From the NCBI GenBank assembly GCA_013397455.1, contig VYZB01000281.1, positions 434,001-498,000 of the forward strand: a stretch of 64,000 bases of DNA, written 5' to 3'. Positions 12,891-23,317 of the stretch are shown piece by piece. Source of the DNA: Crotophaga sulcirostris (taxonomy: Eukaryota > Chordata > Aves > Cuculiformes > Crotophagidae). Each line of letters opens with the position of its first letter. Positions within the stretch are counted from its first letter, which is position 1. A program made the position numbers and the translations under genes. The notes beneath the pieces were generated by a model. It did no database searches. It saw only the letters and a list, made by a program, of their open reading frames with translations, and was not told where the DNA came from.

Positions 12891-13319
12891 ACATGATAAC
12901 TGAAGAGCTCTGGACCGCTTGGGCTCTTACACTCAGAAAAATTATTTTCCACAACCCATACCACTGTCTGGTGCTTGTGTGTGTGGGAAGCTAAACACAT
13001 TTTTCCATATAGTCCCAATGAGAAGAACTGATGGGTTCGCAATGCGCTGGGCACCAGTATGGGCAACAGACCCTTCACACGTTCTCACTCCTCCTCCTGC
13101 TCCTGGCAGGCATGAATATCACTTATGTTATCATTTAATTGGGGGAGACTTCAGTTTTGTTCCTAAAGCAACTCTTCAAACAGGGCAGTTGCCCTATGTG
13201 GTATTTTAAAGGACAGCCCAGTTACTGGAGTGTAAATTAATAAAGAAGATTGTTGGTATCTAAAGAGAAAGCTAATGTCCTTACTGCCTCTTCATCTGGT
13301 TCACCCTTGGTACTGTCAC

Positions 13320-14302
13320 TTAGGAGTGATTCCCCAAAATTTCATCGAGGTTGATGTCTTTCATCCAGTCATCGTTACCAGGTTCCGTTTTCAGTAAAGA
13401 ATCTATAAAGTCTGAGTCACTGTTGAGAGCAGGTCCTATACCGTCACCTTGCTGGTTCAGAAAGTCAAATGCTAGGTCATTACCATGGTCACTTCCTTGG
13501 TAAGCCCGAGAGTTTTGGTTGGTAGATGTGAAACTTGTTGATGGCAGAGATGACGGAGGTGTCATACTTGCTCCTGGTTGATTCAAGGTAGGCACAGTCT
13601 GTCCTCTCAGCTGGTTAGGTCTTATGCTGAGACCTCGTAGTGAACCAGCAGATTGTCCATTTAGAGTCTGGTGCATTTGGTTTAGAGGAGGCCTCATTTG
13701 GACTCCTGCGGTTAACTGATTAGGAGGTGCCAATGCACGCTGAGGAAAATGCTGGTTGCCTACATTGCGTTGCAAAGACTGGTTAGGATATGGAGTGCCA
13801 GTGGGGAAACGGACCCCAGCAGGTTTGAGTGAGTCCTGCTGCTTCACTGCAGCTTCTTGCGGAGCCCAGTTCTGGGCAGTGGCAGTAGCCGTGATCATCA
13901 TGTTGGCTGGCCTTTGCGCAGGGATACCTGTGGCTCCATGGTTCAAGCTTGGCCTTACTTGCTGTGAGTTGACCACGGACCCCGTCGCAAAAGCCGCTAC
14001 GTTGTTTCCCTGTGTCATGGTTTGCTGTCGAGATATCACGGGGTTATTCTGACTGGGCAGGACTTGATTTTGGTTTCTGTGTGGCTGCATTTGGTTCATT
14101 CCTGAAGTCACATTGTATGCGCTTTGTTGGTTGCAAGGAAGGTTCCCGTAGCAGCCCATACTCCGAGCGGCAGGAACAGAAGGCATTCGGGTCCCAGTGG
14201 GGGTGGACATGAGGCTGGAGCTCTGAGGCATGACGCTGTGAGTTGAAATTGGGTTGGATAAGGATACATTGTTGGAGCTCATACTCACAGCTGGTGAACC
14301 AC
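13320..14302 (-). CDS. MAML2: MAML2 terminal coding exon (exon 5), C-terminal activation region
   Basis: Mastermind-like proteins are nuclear co-activators that bind the Notch intracellular domain-CSL complex and recruit p300 and CDK8. This exon encodes the last 327 residues, including the split first Gly codon. It is rich in Asn, Gln, Ser and Pro, with conserved islands such as GNLPCNQQ, GVRFPTGTP and LAPPNQLT. It ends in the acidic patch DDWMKDINLDEILGNHS, the hallmark C-terminus of MAML2. LKTE in that tail fits a SUMO consensus. The acceptor is a pyrimidine-rich tract ending TTTCCAG immediately before 14302. The single G from exon 4 completes the first codon, and the frame then runs to TAA at 13320-13322. 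An open frame continues 14 codons upstream but is intronic. MAML3 is the alternative; the exon pattern and recalled human MAML2 favour MAML2. Confidence 0.92.
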
Positions 14303-17300
14303 CTGGAAAGGAGAAAACAAAAGTGTTTAAACGTGAGTGCATCAATGCGTGGTGTCATTCAAATACCAACTGGTTAAAACTAAAGTTTTCTAGCAGCAGA
14401 ATTTATTGAAGAAGATATTTTGCTCTTAAGAGGACTTGCATAAACTTGCTCAAGACCTTAAAGATGCCAGTGATCCAAAGGGTGGTTTGGTCTATATGAA
14501 GCCATTGGTGGTCTTTCCACCCCTTCAGAGGACACCAGATAAGCCAAAAACAGCGCTCACTGTAAGAGAAATATCAGAGCAGGGAAGGACAGACAGAAAC
14601 ACTGGGCAGGAGAGAAGACTTTTCTGCCTTTTTTTCACAGAACTGCTAGACACCTTGGACAGGACAAAGCCATTCTAAGTGTGAAGAGGCAGAGGAGATC
14701 AAGAACTTTTTTTTCTTACAGGGTGTAGCTCATCCTGGTTCCTTCTAAAGACAATTGGGAGTGATAGTCACCATTCTTTACACATCTACAGCTGTAGTAT
14801 CTATCCCTTCTGGAAGTGCCTGTCCCAGATGACAGCAGCAGCCAAGACTGCATCTCACACATTTGCAGCACTAAGAGCCTCCCTGGGAGAGCAGCTCAAC
14901 CCCGTCTGTGACCTGTTTGTCCTCCTGCATGGTGGCCAAGCAGGCACGAGGACATGGCTTGGTGCTGTGCCTGGTGAGTGCCATCCACGTGCCCCTTCTA
15001 AGCTCGATTCCCAGCTGGACTATGGCCATTTGCCCTTCCAGAAGATGACTTGCCCATAAGGAAACCACACATGATACCTGATGTGCAGGCATTTGCTGCA
15101 CATGAACATAACCTTTTGTGCATCAGAAAACTAGAAGCTACGAGTTGACATGAATCTACCATTCGTGGCTAATTCTGACCAGTGGAGGATTTTCCTGTAT
15201 CTGAAATTTGCCAATGAATCACAAGAAGAGAGGTTTTTCTTCAGCCTCCAAACCTGAACACAAGCCCACTTTTGCAGCAGATTTGTGGCTACATAATCTC
15301 TATTTTGAGGCCACAATCAATCATTTCTGCAATGAAAATTGACTGTTTATACTCTGAATTAATGCCAGAGAGATTGGTTGCAGTAGACCAAGCATTTTCT
15401 AAACGTAGCCAGTGTAGATGGCACTGTGGAAAACCACCCTCTGCCCACAATCAGCTTCCCCATAACTTAGTTTCCTTTGCTGTTGTCGCTTCTAGTACAA
15501 GCCCTACAAGAAGTGCAGCTAGGAGAAGTCAAGCTCAAGGCAAACAAAAGGAGATGTTTCTTCACACATGTGGGTCAGCCGAAGAAGCCTTTGCCACATG
15601 GCACAGTAGAAGCCAAATTCTTGTACCGCTTTGGGTGGCTCACAAAGAATGAGCAAAGCTGTTAAATGGACTTGTTACCAAGTTACCACCACATTTGGGG
15701 AATTCCCTGAGCCTTTCCTAGACAAGGAAGAGAGGAACATCCAGCCCTGGAGCTTTGCTATTTCAAAGGTAACAACTAGTAGCAATTGTTGGACATGGGA
15801 CACTTTGTTGGTTTGATCCTTTGTTCACACAACAAAACCAGACTGAATTTGACTAACTTTGACTTTGCCATCAAATCTTATTTTTATATTAGTCTGTGTG
15901 ATCAATATTATTAGTTGGACCATCATCAATTCCTTCTTACCACACAGATGCTTCAAGACTCTGCTCATATCTGCAGTGTTCTCCAAATACATCAGTCTCA
16001 GTGTGTGGCAAGTTTTCCAGTCTTTTGGTCCTTCTAAGCTCTTTTCAGAATTTTACAGTTTTCAGCATTTGATTTTAAGGCTATACATCACAGCTGGTCA
16101 CAGTAATAGCTCTTGCACATCTCCCACATGGATGTAAAGTAAGCTCTTTTTTCTTGTTCAGAATCACCTCAGACTGTGTTTGTCTTTTCAGTGGCAATCA
16201 CACAGCCTGTTTACAGTAATATCTGAAGACCCATCACCCATTTCCTTATGCGCTGTGTTAATTTTGTGTCACTCTGGTTTCTTAACCAAAATAGGCAGTA
16301 CGAAGTCAGATGCTTTAAAGGACATTAACTGAACAACTATTACCTTTATCAACCAAAGCTGTGGTTTCACTGAAAAAAACCCCATGCTAGTTTAAAGAGA
16401 TTCTTATACATCAGCCCATGCTGTCTGGCATTAATTATATTCCCTTAATAAATTCTTATTCAGGCTGTATCACCTCTCCAGTATTTTTGCTGAGCTCTGC
16501 TTTAGGTCACTAGGGCTACAATTACCTACTTACTCTTCTAATTTTTGTCATGGCATTAGCAGTCTTCCCCAGCATTTTAAGACTAAATAAAAAGTGACAT
16601 TAAGAATTTGGAGAACCTCTCAGCCAGCTCTTTTAAAATTCTTGAAGACAAATCATGCACATGCATATTTAAAATGGCTGTGTTTAGGAACAGCTGTGTA
16701 ATATACTGTTTCTGTTGAAATTTCACCATAATGATGTTCAGTTCCCTCAAACTGGAACTGAAGGAAAAAATTATCATATATTTCTGCCTTTTCTGCATTA
16801 TTTTTATACATATGCTATTTCCATTTAGTAATGGATGCAAAGGATTCCTTTTTTTTCCCTAACTACTTAAAAATAATCTCTTCTCAAACAATTATTAACA
16901 CTGAGAGTGACTTCACAAGCAGAGTTGTTTGTTTCAAATCAATATAAACATAGATACTTAAAACAAGAAGCTCATCTTAGCCCAGAAGGCAGGCTTTTCC
17001 ACAATCTGGCTCTAAGCAGGAGACACTTGACTACAGAGAATCTAATTGTCCTAACTTAAACACCTAAGTTCAGTTCCTGAGCAGAGCAGTCCCAGCTGTA
17101 AGGAGTCTACCTGGTTTTACCCCCACAGGGACAACCAGATTCTCCTCCATGTGCTACCAGGGACCCATCTAACTGAATTTAGCTCTGGAAAAAAAGAGGA
17201 GAAAATCAGTGCTCAGCAGGCAACCTCACAATGAGCCCCATCTTTGGCTTTGCTGGTGGGTTGTGCATTGCTCATTGCTGTTTGGAAATCCTGTAGCATC

Positions 17301-19735
17301 TTTTCACAAGGGTGATAGAGATGGGGGTCCTGCTTTTTTTTTCTCCCTTATGCCAGTACTGAAGAGGAGGAATGACGTTTCAAAAGACCTGGAGCAGTCA
17401 TCAGTGGAGGGCTGGTTGTCTCCTTCCAACTGAACTACAAGTTTGTGGAATCACTCCCCCTGCCTTTGGGATGAAGCTCCTCCAGGGGTGACCCTGCCAG
17501 CTGTTAAGCAGCTCCCAGGGTTACCATAGCGCTACTCCTGCACATACTACACTCTTTAAAGAGCACAAGTTGTTGGGACATGGGTTGTACTTGTTGTGCA
17601 GAAGATGAAGTTTCCTCTTTCTTTGCATTGCTATTTTTATCTTTTTATTTTTAATGCAAATATTTTCCATTCTGATTTCTTCCAGATGGGAAGAAATGTC
17701 TTCCCTGGCAGTGCTGTGTACAGCAGCTGGGCACCCCACCAGGCTGCAGCAGTTTGGAGAAATGCCTTCACTGCCCAATTCACCTGCTCTTGTCTTGGGG
17801 GTTTCTTGCTGTGACATGGCACTACGGGGAAAAGTATGGAGGAATAAAATACTTAACCACGTGTATCCAAGCCCCTATGTTATTTTATTTAACTTTTTGT
17901 CGCTTCTTTCCTGACCCGAGCAAAGCTATTCCCAGAAAAAGAGAACAGATTCCCTGCTGTTACTCCCTTATGCAAGAGTTTCCTAATTGCTTCATCTGGT
18001 AGCTTTGCTGTGAGCTCCCAGCACAGCCCTTTCTCTCAGTCTCGCCTCAAAAGCTGCTCTTCTCCCTGGACTCGCTCAGCAGAGACTTGAGATTTGAATG
18101 GACAAGAGCTGCCAATCCCACATTTCAAACCCAGAAGATGGGGCTCCAAATACCACAAGACTGGCAAAGAGTCCATCGGATTAAGAACAAGAATAAAAGC
18201 CACATAACAATGGCAATCTACTTATTTTGGAGATTTTCGCAGATGTGGCCGCAGTCATTTCCATTTTCTCTCTCAGGCCAGAAATTGATTGTTTTTAAGT
18301 AAAAGCCAAAACTCTCAGTTAATAATTTGATTCCAGGAATGAGCCTTTAAACAACACACCAAATCACAGGATTCCCCAGCAAACAGCTGGGGTTGCCAAC
18401 ACATTTGTTTTACAAGCACAGGGGGTACCAAGCAAGCAAGCAAGCAGGGCTCTCTCTGCCCTGTGGCTCTGCCCACACCATAACTCATTACGCTGTCATC
18501 AGTGGTGCTTGTGCAAATTTACTGAATATAATAAACACTCAGGCCCGTTAGAAAGCAGAAGTTTCCAGACTGCAACAAGCTTATTGCTGCTAGAACTTGT
18601 AAACAAAAGCAAAGGAGTGCATGAACGTTGCTTGAGCAGCCCAACCTGGTCCTTCCATGTGTAGCTTGGGCTGTCGGTGCCATGGTGAGCAGGTTGGACA
18701 GAAGTGAGATTTGTGAGTGAGCTGCAATTGGGAACTCATTAAAAACATAATAGAAGCTGAAAAAGTTTTGCTGTAAAGGACAGGTAGTAAGGAAAGATTG
18801 AGATCCCTGGTTAAATCTGCAGAGCCAACAGTTATGGAAAAACAAACCAAACCACCATTTTTCCCCCCCCTCAGTTTGTTGTATACAAAGATACATTACA
18901 AGGCAAAGGATCTTTTTCATACTTAAATGTAGACACTTTGAAGTATAAAGAACATCCTTTGATCCCATCTGTTGCATAACCCCCCACCTCCTCTCTCTCC
19001 AGCATCTTTTTCTTATTCTGCCTTTACTCTCAGAGCAGCAAACAGCCAGTCTTGTGCTCCAGAGGAAGTTAAGGCTCAAGACCTGAAATCAAGGACTACT
19101 CCTGAATTTTTGGGCATTTTCTGCCCTGGGCAGTTCTGGCTGAAAACAGGGACTTTTACCCTACTGTTTGTCTGATCTGTTGAAATGTTGCTTGTAGAGC
19201 AGCACTGAGGCTGTGACTGTGGCATATTAAAGAGACCAAAAGTTCAGATGGTTGCTCTAGTAGCCCATGATGGTGTCACACGCAATACTTAAAAATTAGT
19301 ATGAGAGTCCTCACACCGTACATGAGTTGCCATTTAAAGGGATGGATGGTTGTCATTTCAGTCTCTGAAGCAAGATGTACCATGTAGATGAGAGAAGCAT
19401 CTGGATGGAATGAGGTTGCCTAGTCAAGAGGACACTTTCTCTCAGGCAGTCCTAATGGGAGGGCCACCTCCTTCCCTGTGCCTGAGACATGCAGCATCAC
19501 CCTGGATGGACTACCAGCTGGTCCTCCAGATCATATATCAGCACTTCTCAGTTGGGGGACGACGACAGTAAACAGCACATGTTAGCAGCAGCCACCACTC
19601 CCTGCGTCTGTAGCGATGTAAACAGAAACCCAGAAAATCAGACCCTTGTTTATCAGTGCTTGCATGGCTCTTTTGGATGGTCTTCCAGCTAGAAGGAAGG
19701 AAGGAAACACTTTCATTTAGCACATGGGCACTTAC
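14303..19735 (-). other. MAML2: MAML2 intron 4
   Basis: Intron of 5433 bases, bounded by GTAAG at the exon 4 donor (minus strand, 19731-19735) and a TTTCTCCTTTCCAG acceptor next to 14302. I see no transposable element I can name, only an AAGC microsatellite. A minus-strand frame of 186 codons at 18519-19079 has an implausible Leu/Cys/Phe-rich composition and is probably chance. Confidence 0.85.
18429..18447. repeat. (AAGC)n microsatellite
   Basis: CAAG is repeated about four and a half times in MAML2 intron 4. It is short and perfect, so possibly length-variable. Confidence 0.85.
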
Positions 19736-19847
19736 CAGGATATTGGTTTGCCTGTTGCATGTTGACCATGTTTCTTCTTTGGTCTTTATAATCTGGCGGT
19801 GGTCGTGTCAAGTGTCTGTTCAGCTGATCTTGTGGAGAGATTTTCTC
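19736..19847 (-). CDS. MAML2: MAML2 coding exon 4
   Basis: This 112-base exon encodes 37 codons plus one base: EKISPQDQLNRHLTRPPP, then DYKDQRRNMVNMQQANQYP, then the first base of a Gly codon. The block RPPPDYKDQRRN is highly characteristic of MAML2. The acceptor on the minus strand is TGTGGTCTTCTAG before 19847 and the donor is CCTG|GTAAGTG after 19736. It enters in phase 0 from exon 3 and leaves in phase 1 into exon 5, so skipping it (112 is not a multiple of three) would shift the frame and remove the C-terminal activation region. It is too short for a standalone ORF call; I found it by joining frames between exons 3 and 5. Confidence 0.93.
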
Positions 19848-21006
19848 CTAGAAGACCACAGTAGAAATATATTAATTTGCTTTTCTTTATGCTTTCCTGG
19901 CTCTGTGTTTTGCCCACCTCTTTGCTTTCTCAGTATGTACAAAGCTGAAGTGTTGCTTACTTTCATGCTGTCTGGTCCACAGGAGAGGCAGCTGTGAACC
20001 TGTGCCATCATCCACTGAAGACCATATGGAAACCTTTCTGCTGGTTGTATTGTGTTTGATTCTGGTCTAACTCTCCTTAAAATCACTGAGAGTTGCTCAG
20101 CCTCTCAAATGCTGGCCACATCTACACTGCAGCACAAAGTGTCCTACAATGTCCTCATCATGTTGCTCACCAGGCTCATCAGACAGAGGGGACTGACAGT
20201 TCCTCATGGCTCTGTGCAGCTGGGTTTGCTTTCAGAGAAAGCACAGAGGCAGACCAAACACCCAGGTCTAACCCAACCATGCTGGGATGCAGCTGTGGAG
20301 CAATGAGGGCCCAGACCTGCAAGGTCCACATGTGCCCCTTGGCAGCATCAATGGCCATCAGCCTATGGCAGCCACACAGCCCTCTCAGCAAAAGAGCCTT
20401 TCAGCTGGCAAGAAGCATTTCAGCTTCTCGTTGAACATGCTTTGCCCTGGCTATCCCCAGCCCTCACTCTCTCCTTCCTCCTGCACTGGAGGAACTCCTA
20501 CAAAAATCAGCAGAAACCGTTGTTTTGTCCTCCCTGTGCCTCTCCTCATCAGGGATGCCAGCAGGAAGCGTGGCTGGGGTTTAGCAGGGATGGTGCTGGG
20601 CCATTTGTTTTTCAGACCAGTCACCACTGGGGCCTCACACTAATTGCCCTGTGCTCATAAAGATATGGCAGGAGCAGGTACCAGAGTCAATGCCGAATCT
20701 CTCGTCAGCATCAGTGTGACTTGATGTCTCCAGAGTGTTAACACCTGCCCAGAAGCAATAACTACAGTGGATACATGGCCTCATGGAAGGAAAATGTGTG
20801 TTTGACCAGCTTGGTCACTGGTGCCTCCCAGCGTCATGCCTACTGGGCAGGTGCTGGGCAGGCTTCACCCCTTCTCTGCAACGAGCCTGGGTTTTGTGCT
20901 TGGCTGCCAGAATGGGAAACAGGCTGGTCAGTGTGGAAAAGAGTCAGGTCTTGCCTGGTGTTGGGTGTCCATCAGAGTAATTTGGGGATCTTCTGCCTGA
21001 AAACAG

Positions 21007-21025
21007 CACGCACACACACACACAA
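21007..21025. repeat. (CA)n microsatellite
   Basis: CA dinucleotide run with one CG interruption, about nine units, in MAML2 intron 3. Confidence 0.8.
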
Positions 21026-21786
21026 AAATTCTGTTCTTTCTTCTGCCAGAAACACTTTAAAAACTGGGAGAAAAGCCTTTCTTGCAGTATTTGGGTGTTT
21101 CCACAATGCTTGCTGGGAATGGAGGGTCTGATTGAGATTTATATGGCTCGTTTTAACATATGGCTTCACCTGAAGCCTTGCAAAGAAGAAAGACAAGTCA
21201 ACTCCCAGGAAATCCCTGCAATATATGTAAAAACTGTAGGAGGCTTTGTGTGTATTTCCATGTACATAATATAAAAAGAAAATGAAAACTGATAAAAAAT
21301 GCATTCTGTAATAATTTTAATTTCTATTTTACTTATTTTTAAAACAAAATGTATGAGCAATTAACTTTCCTTTCTGCTCAAAATTCTGACAGAAAACTGC
21401 CGTACTTGGAGCTGACTTGAAAATTCAGCTTTCGTCTGCATAAATTAAAAAAGTAACAAATATTTCCTTCATAGAACAAATTAAATCCTGAATTTCAAAC
21501 TCAAGCTTTCTAATTATGTTTTTGGAATGGAAATAAATTTGTAAACAAAAAGTTATTGTCTATAAAAAATTGAATCATTTTTGTTTTGAAAACATACCCA
21601 CAAAACCATTAATGTTTTTCCAATTCTGTGTTGTTCTTTAATTACATGAATGACATTCACTAAATGTGCCAGTATTTCTGAGTCTATGCCTCTATACAGA
21701 AAGGAAAGTTTTAGATTCAGAATATGAGGCCAGCGTGAATGGGTCTGCCTATATATTGTCCTGAGAGAGATACATGTTGAGTTAAA

Positions 21787-22137
21787 TCATAGAATCATAC
21801 AATCATAGAATATTTTGTGTTAGAAGGGACCGTTAAGGGTCATCTAGTCCAAAGCTCTGCAATAAGCAGGGACATCTTGAACCTGATCAGGTTGCTCAGA
21901 TCCCCATCCAACATGACCTTGAATGTTTCCAGGGATGGGGCATCTACCACCACACTCTGGGCAACCTGTTCTAGTGTTTCACCAGCCTCACTGTAAAAAA
22001 TTTCTTCCTATACCTAGTCTGAATCTACCTTCTTTTAGATTAAAACCCTTGTCCTATTGCTACAGGCCCTACTAAGAATTCTGTCCCCATCTTTCTTATA
22101 AGTCCCTTCTAGTACTGAAAGACCACAAATAAGTCAT
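21787..22137 (-). mobile_element. CR1 LINE 3' fragment, older type with AGAATCAT tail
   Basis: In minus orientation, the 3' tail is the octamer-like TCATAGAATCATACAATCAT at the low-coordinate end. It is followed by the CR1 3' UTR (AGAAGGGACC, AGGGTCATCTAGTCCAA) and then sequence complementary to the end of the reverse-transcriptase frame (CTTGTCCTATTGCTACAGGC). It is clearly diverged from the CR1 pattern, so it is an older insertion than the ACTGTG-tailed copies. 5'-truncated. Confidence 0.92.
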
Positions 22138-23113
22138 AGGCACAGTGTCTGCTGTCAATGCAACCTGCGGGCAGCAAAGCAGGTGGTGGTGTCACCTCTA
22201 TCCTTCCCCAATATCTTCCCTGCAGCCCTTTCCTAGTTGGTGCAGGCCACCTGTGTTGCTTTCTTACTGCCTCAAGGGCACATAAACCTCAGCTCCTCTT
22301 CTAGGACCTCTCTCTTCTCTGTGCTCTGTCAAGCAGGACTAACAAGGAACTGTGACTACGAGGATGTAGAGGGAATGTGCTACTATTTTGAGCAACTGGG
22401 AATCCCAGCCATTACACTAGCCATGGGTAATGAACCACAAAGCACCTTCAGCTGACCATGCAACATCAATGGCAATGCCAGTTTAGTGGAAAACAGTCAG
22501 TGGGTTCTAGTGCTTGTCACTGCCAACAAGACCACAGATATCTGCTATGCCTCATAAAATGGCCAGAAAGTCCCAATTGGTCTCTCAGATACTAAGGGAG
22601 GGAGGCTAACTGGCTACAAATATCTCAAAATTCAAGAAGTAAAAAAGAGACAGGTGGAGTCGCGTGATCCCAGCCAAGCGCACCAGCTTGTGTTGAACAC
22701 CAAAACCAATGTACCTGATTCTTGTTTATACACTATATACCATGTTGCTTAGGTTGTAGAGCCTGGAAGTCAACTTTCCCCTGTGCTCGAAGTAGCCCCG
22801 CAGTACACCTTAGCTTATCTTGCAAAGAAAACCACTGACAATATTAATATGCCTCACATTAAGCATATGCTTAGGCTGTTCTCATAACAAAATCACAGTA
22901 GCTTGGATACTTCAATTGTTTCATATAAACTGAAGAAGGTTTCAAAAGGATTTAGAGCAAAGTGCTGAAAAATATCAGGCACGCTCTAGAAGATCTAGGC
23001 ATTGCCAAAGTGACCTTGAAGTTTTAGGGGCTTTCTTCCCCCCAACTTAGCTTTCTTTTCTATTGTTTCTATGATAATCTTTTCCATGTAAAGTAAGGAA
23101 TTCGAAAACTTAC

Positions 23114-23317
23114 AGCTTCTGCTAACATCTGCTGCTGTAGAAGGAGTTGTTTTTGCTCCATCATTTGCCGTTGCAGAGCCTGTTTCTTTTCCATCAGTTG
23201 CTGATTCAACATTGATTGCTGGGATGAATTCATGTAACCACTTCCAGTGTTTGAATTTGAGCAAGAACTGGAGCTTGGAGTGGGGCCAACTCCCTGGCCT
23301 ACCACAGAGTGTTGATC
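23114..23317 (-). CDS. MAML2: MAML2 coding exon 3, Gln-rich segment
   Basis: This exon of 204 bases encodes exactly 68 codons in phase 0 at both ends. It begins DQHSVVGQ, continues through a Ser/Asn-rich stretch with NTGSGYMN, and ends in a Gln-rich amphipathic segment (LNQQLMEKKQALQRQ, then LLLQQQMLAEA). The order matches the region of human MAML2 just after the long poly-Gln tract of exon 2 (from memory). The acceptor is TTCTTCTGTTTCAG before 23317 and the donor is GAAGCT|GTAAGTTTT after 23114. Removing this exon alone would keep the reading frame. The preceding exon 2 is not in the window, so the protein is incomplete because of the window edge, not because of a mutation. Confidence 0.93.

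Larger units (their letters stand above)
10230..13319 (-). other. MAML2: MAML2 3' UTR (3' end approximate)
   Basis: This is the sequence after the MAML2 stop codon on the minus strand. No further splice junction is needed and no other gene intervenes. The lower boundary is set by a canonical AATAAA hexamer (minus strand, 10252-10257) inside an AT-rich block that also contains a TGTAAATA element, giving a UTR of about 3.1 kb. That is plausible for this gene family but unproven. A second AATAAA at 11704-11709 and an ATTAAA at 13134-13139 could give shorter forms. The true end could also lie lower, near the trinucleotide repeat at 9.85 kb. Confidence 0.55.
19848..23113 (-). other. MAML2: MAML2 intron 3
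   Basis: Intron of 3266 bases with GTAAG at the donor (minus strand, 23109-23113) and TTCTAG at the acceptor (next to 19847). It contains a short CA repeat and one degraded CR1 copy. Several plus-strand frames of 60-118 codons around 20.0-21.1 kb have no recognisable content. Confidence 0.85.

Noticed and set aside
13320..14302. Assignment of the gene to MAML3 rather than MAML2
   Set aside because: The exon 3 and exon 4 blocks (DQHSVVGQ, NTGSGYMN, RPPPDYKDQRRN) and the DDWMKDINLDEILG ending match the MAML2 protein as I recall it. An alignment to both human paralogs would settle it.
18519..19079. 186-codon minus-strand frame in MAML2 intron 4
   Set aside because: Leu/Cys/Phe-rich composition without domains, and located between properly spliced exons; most likely chance.
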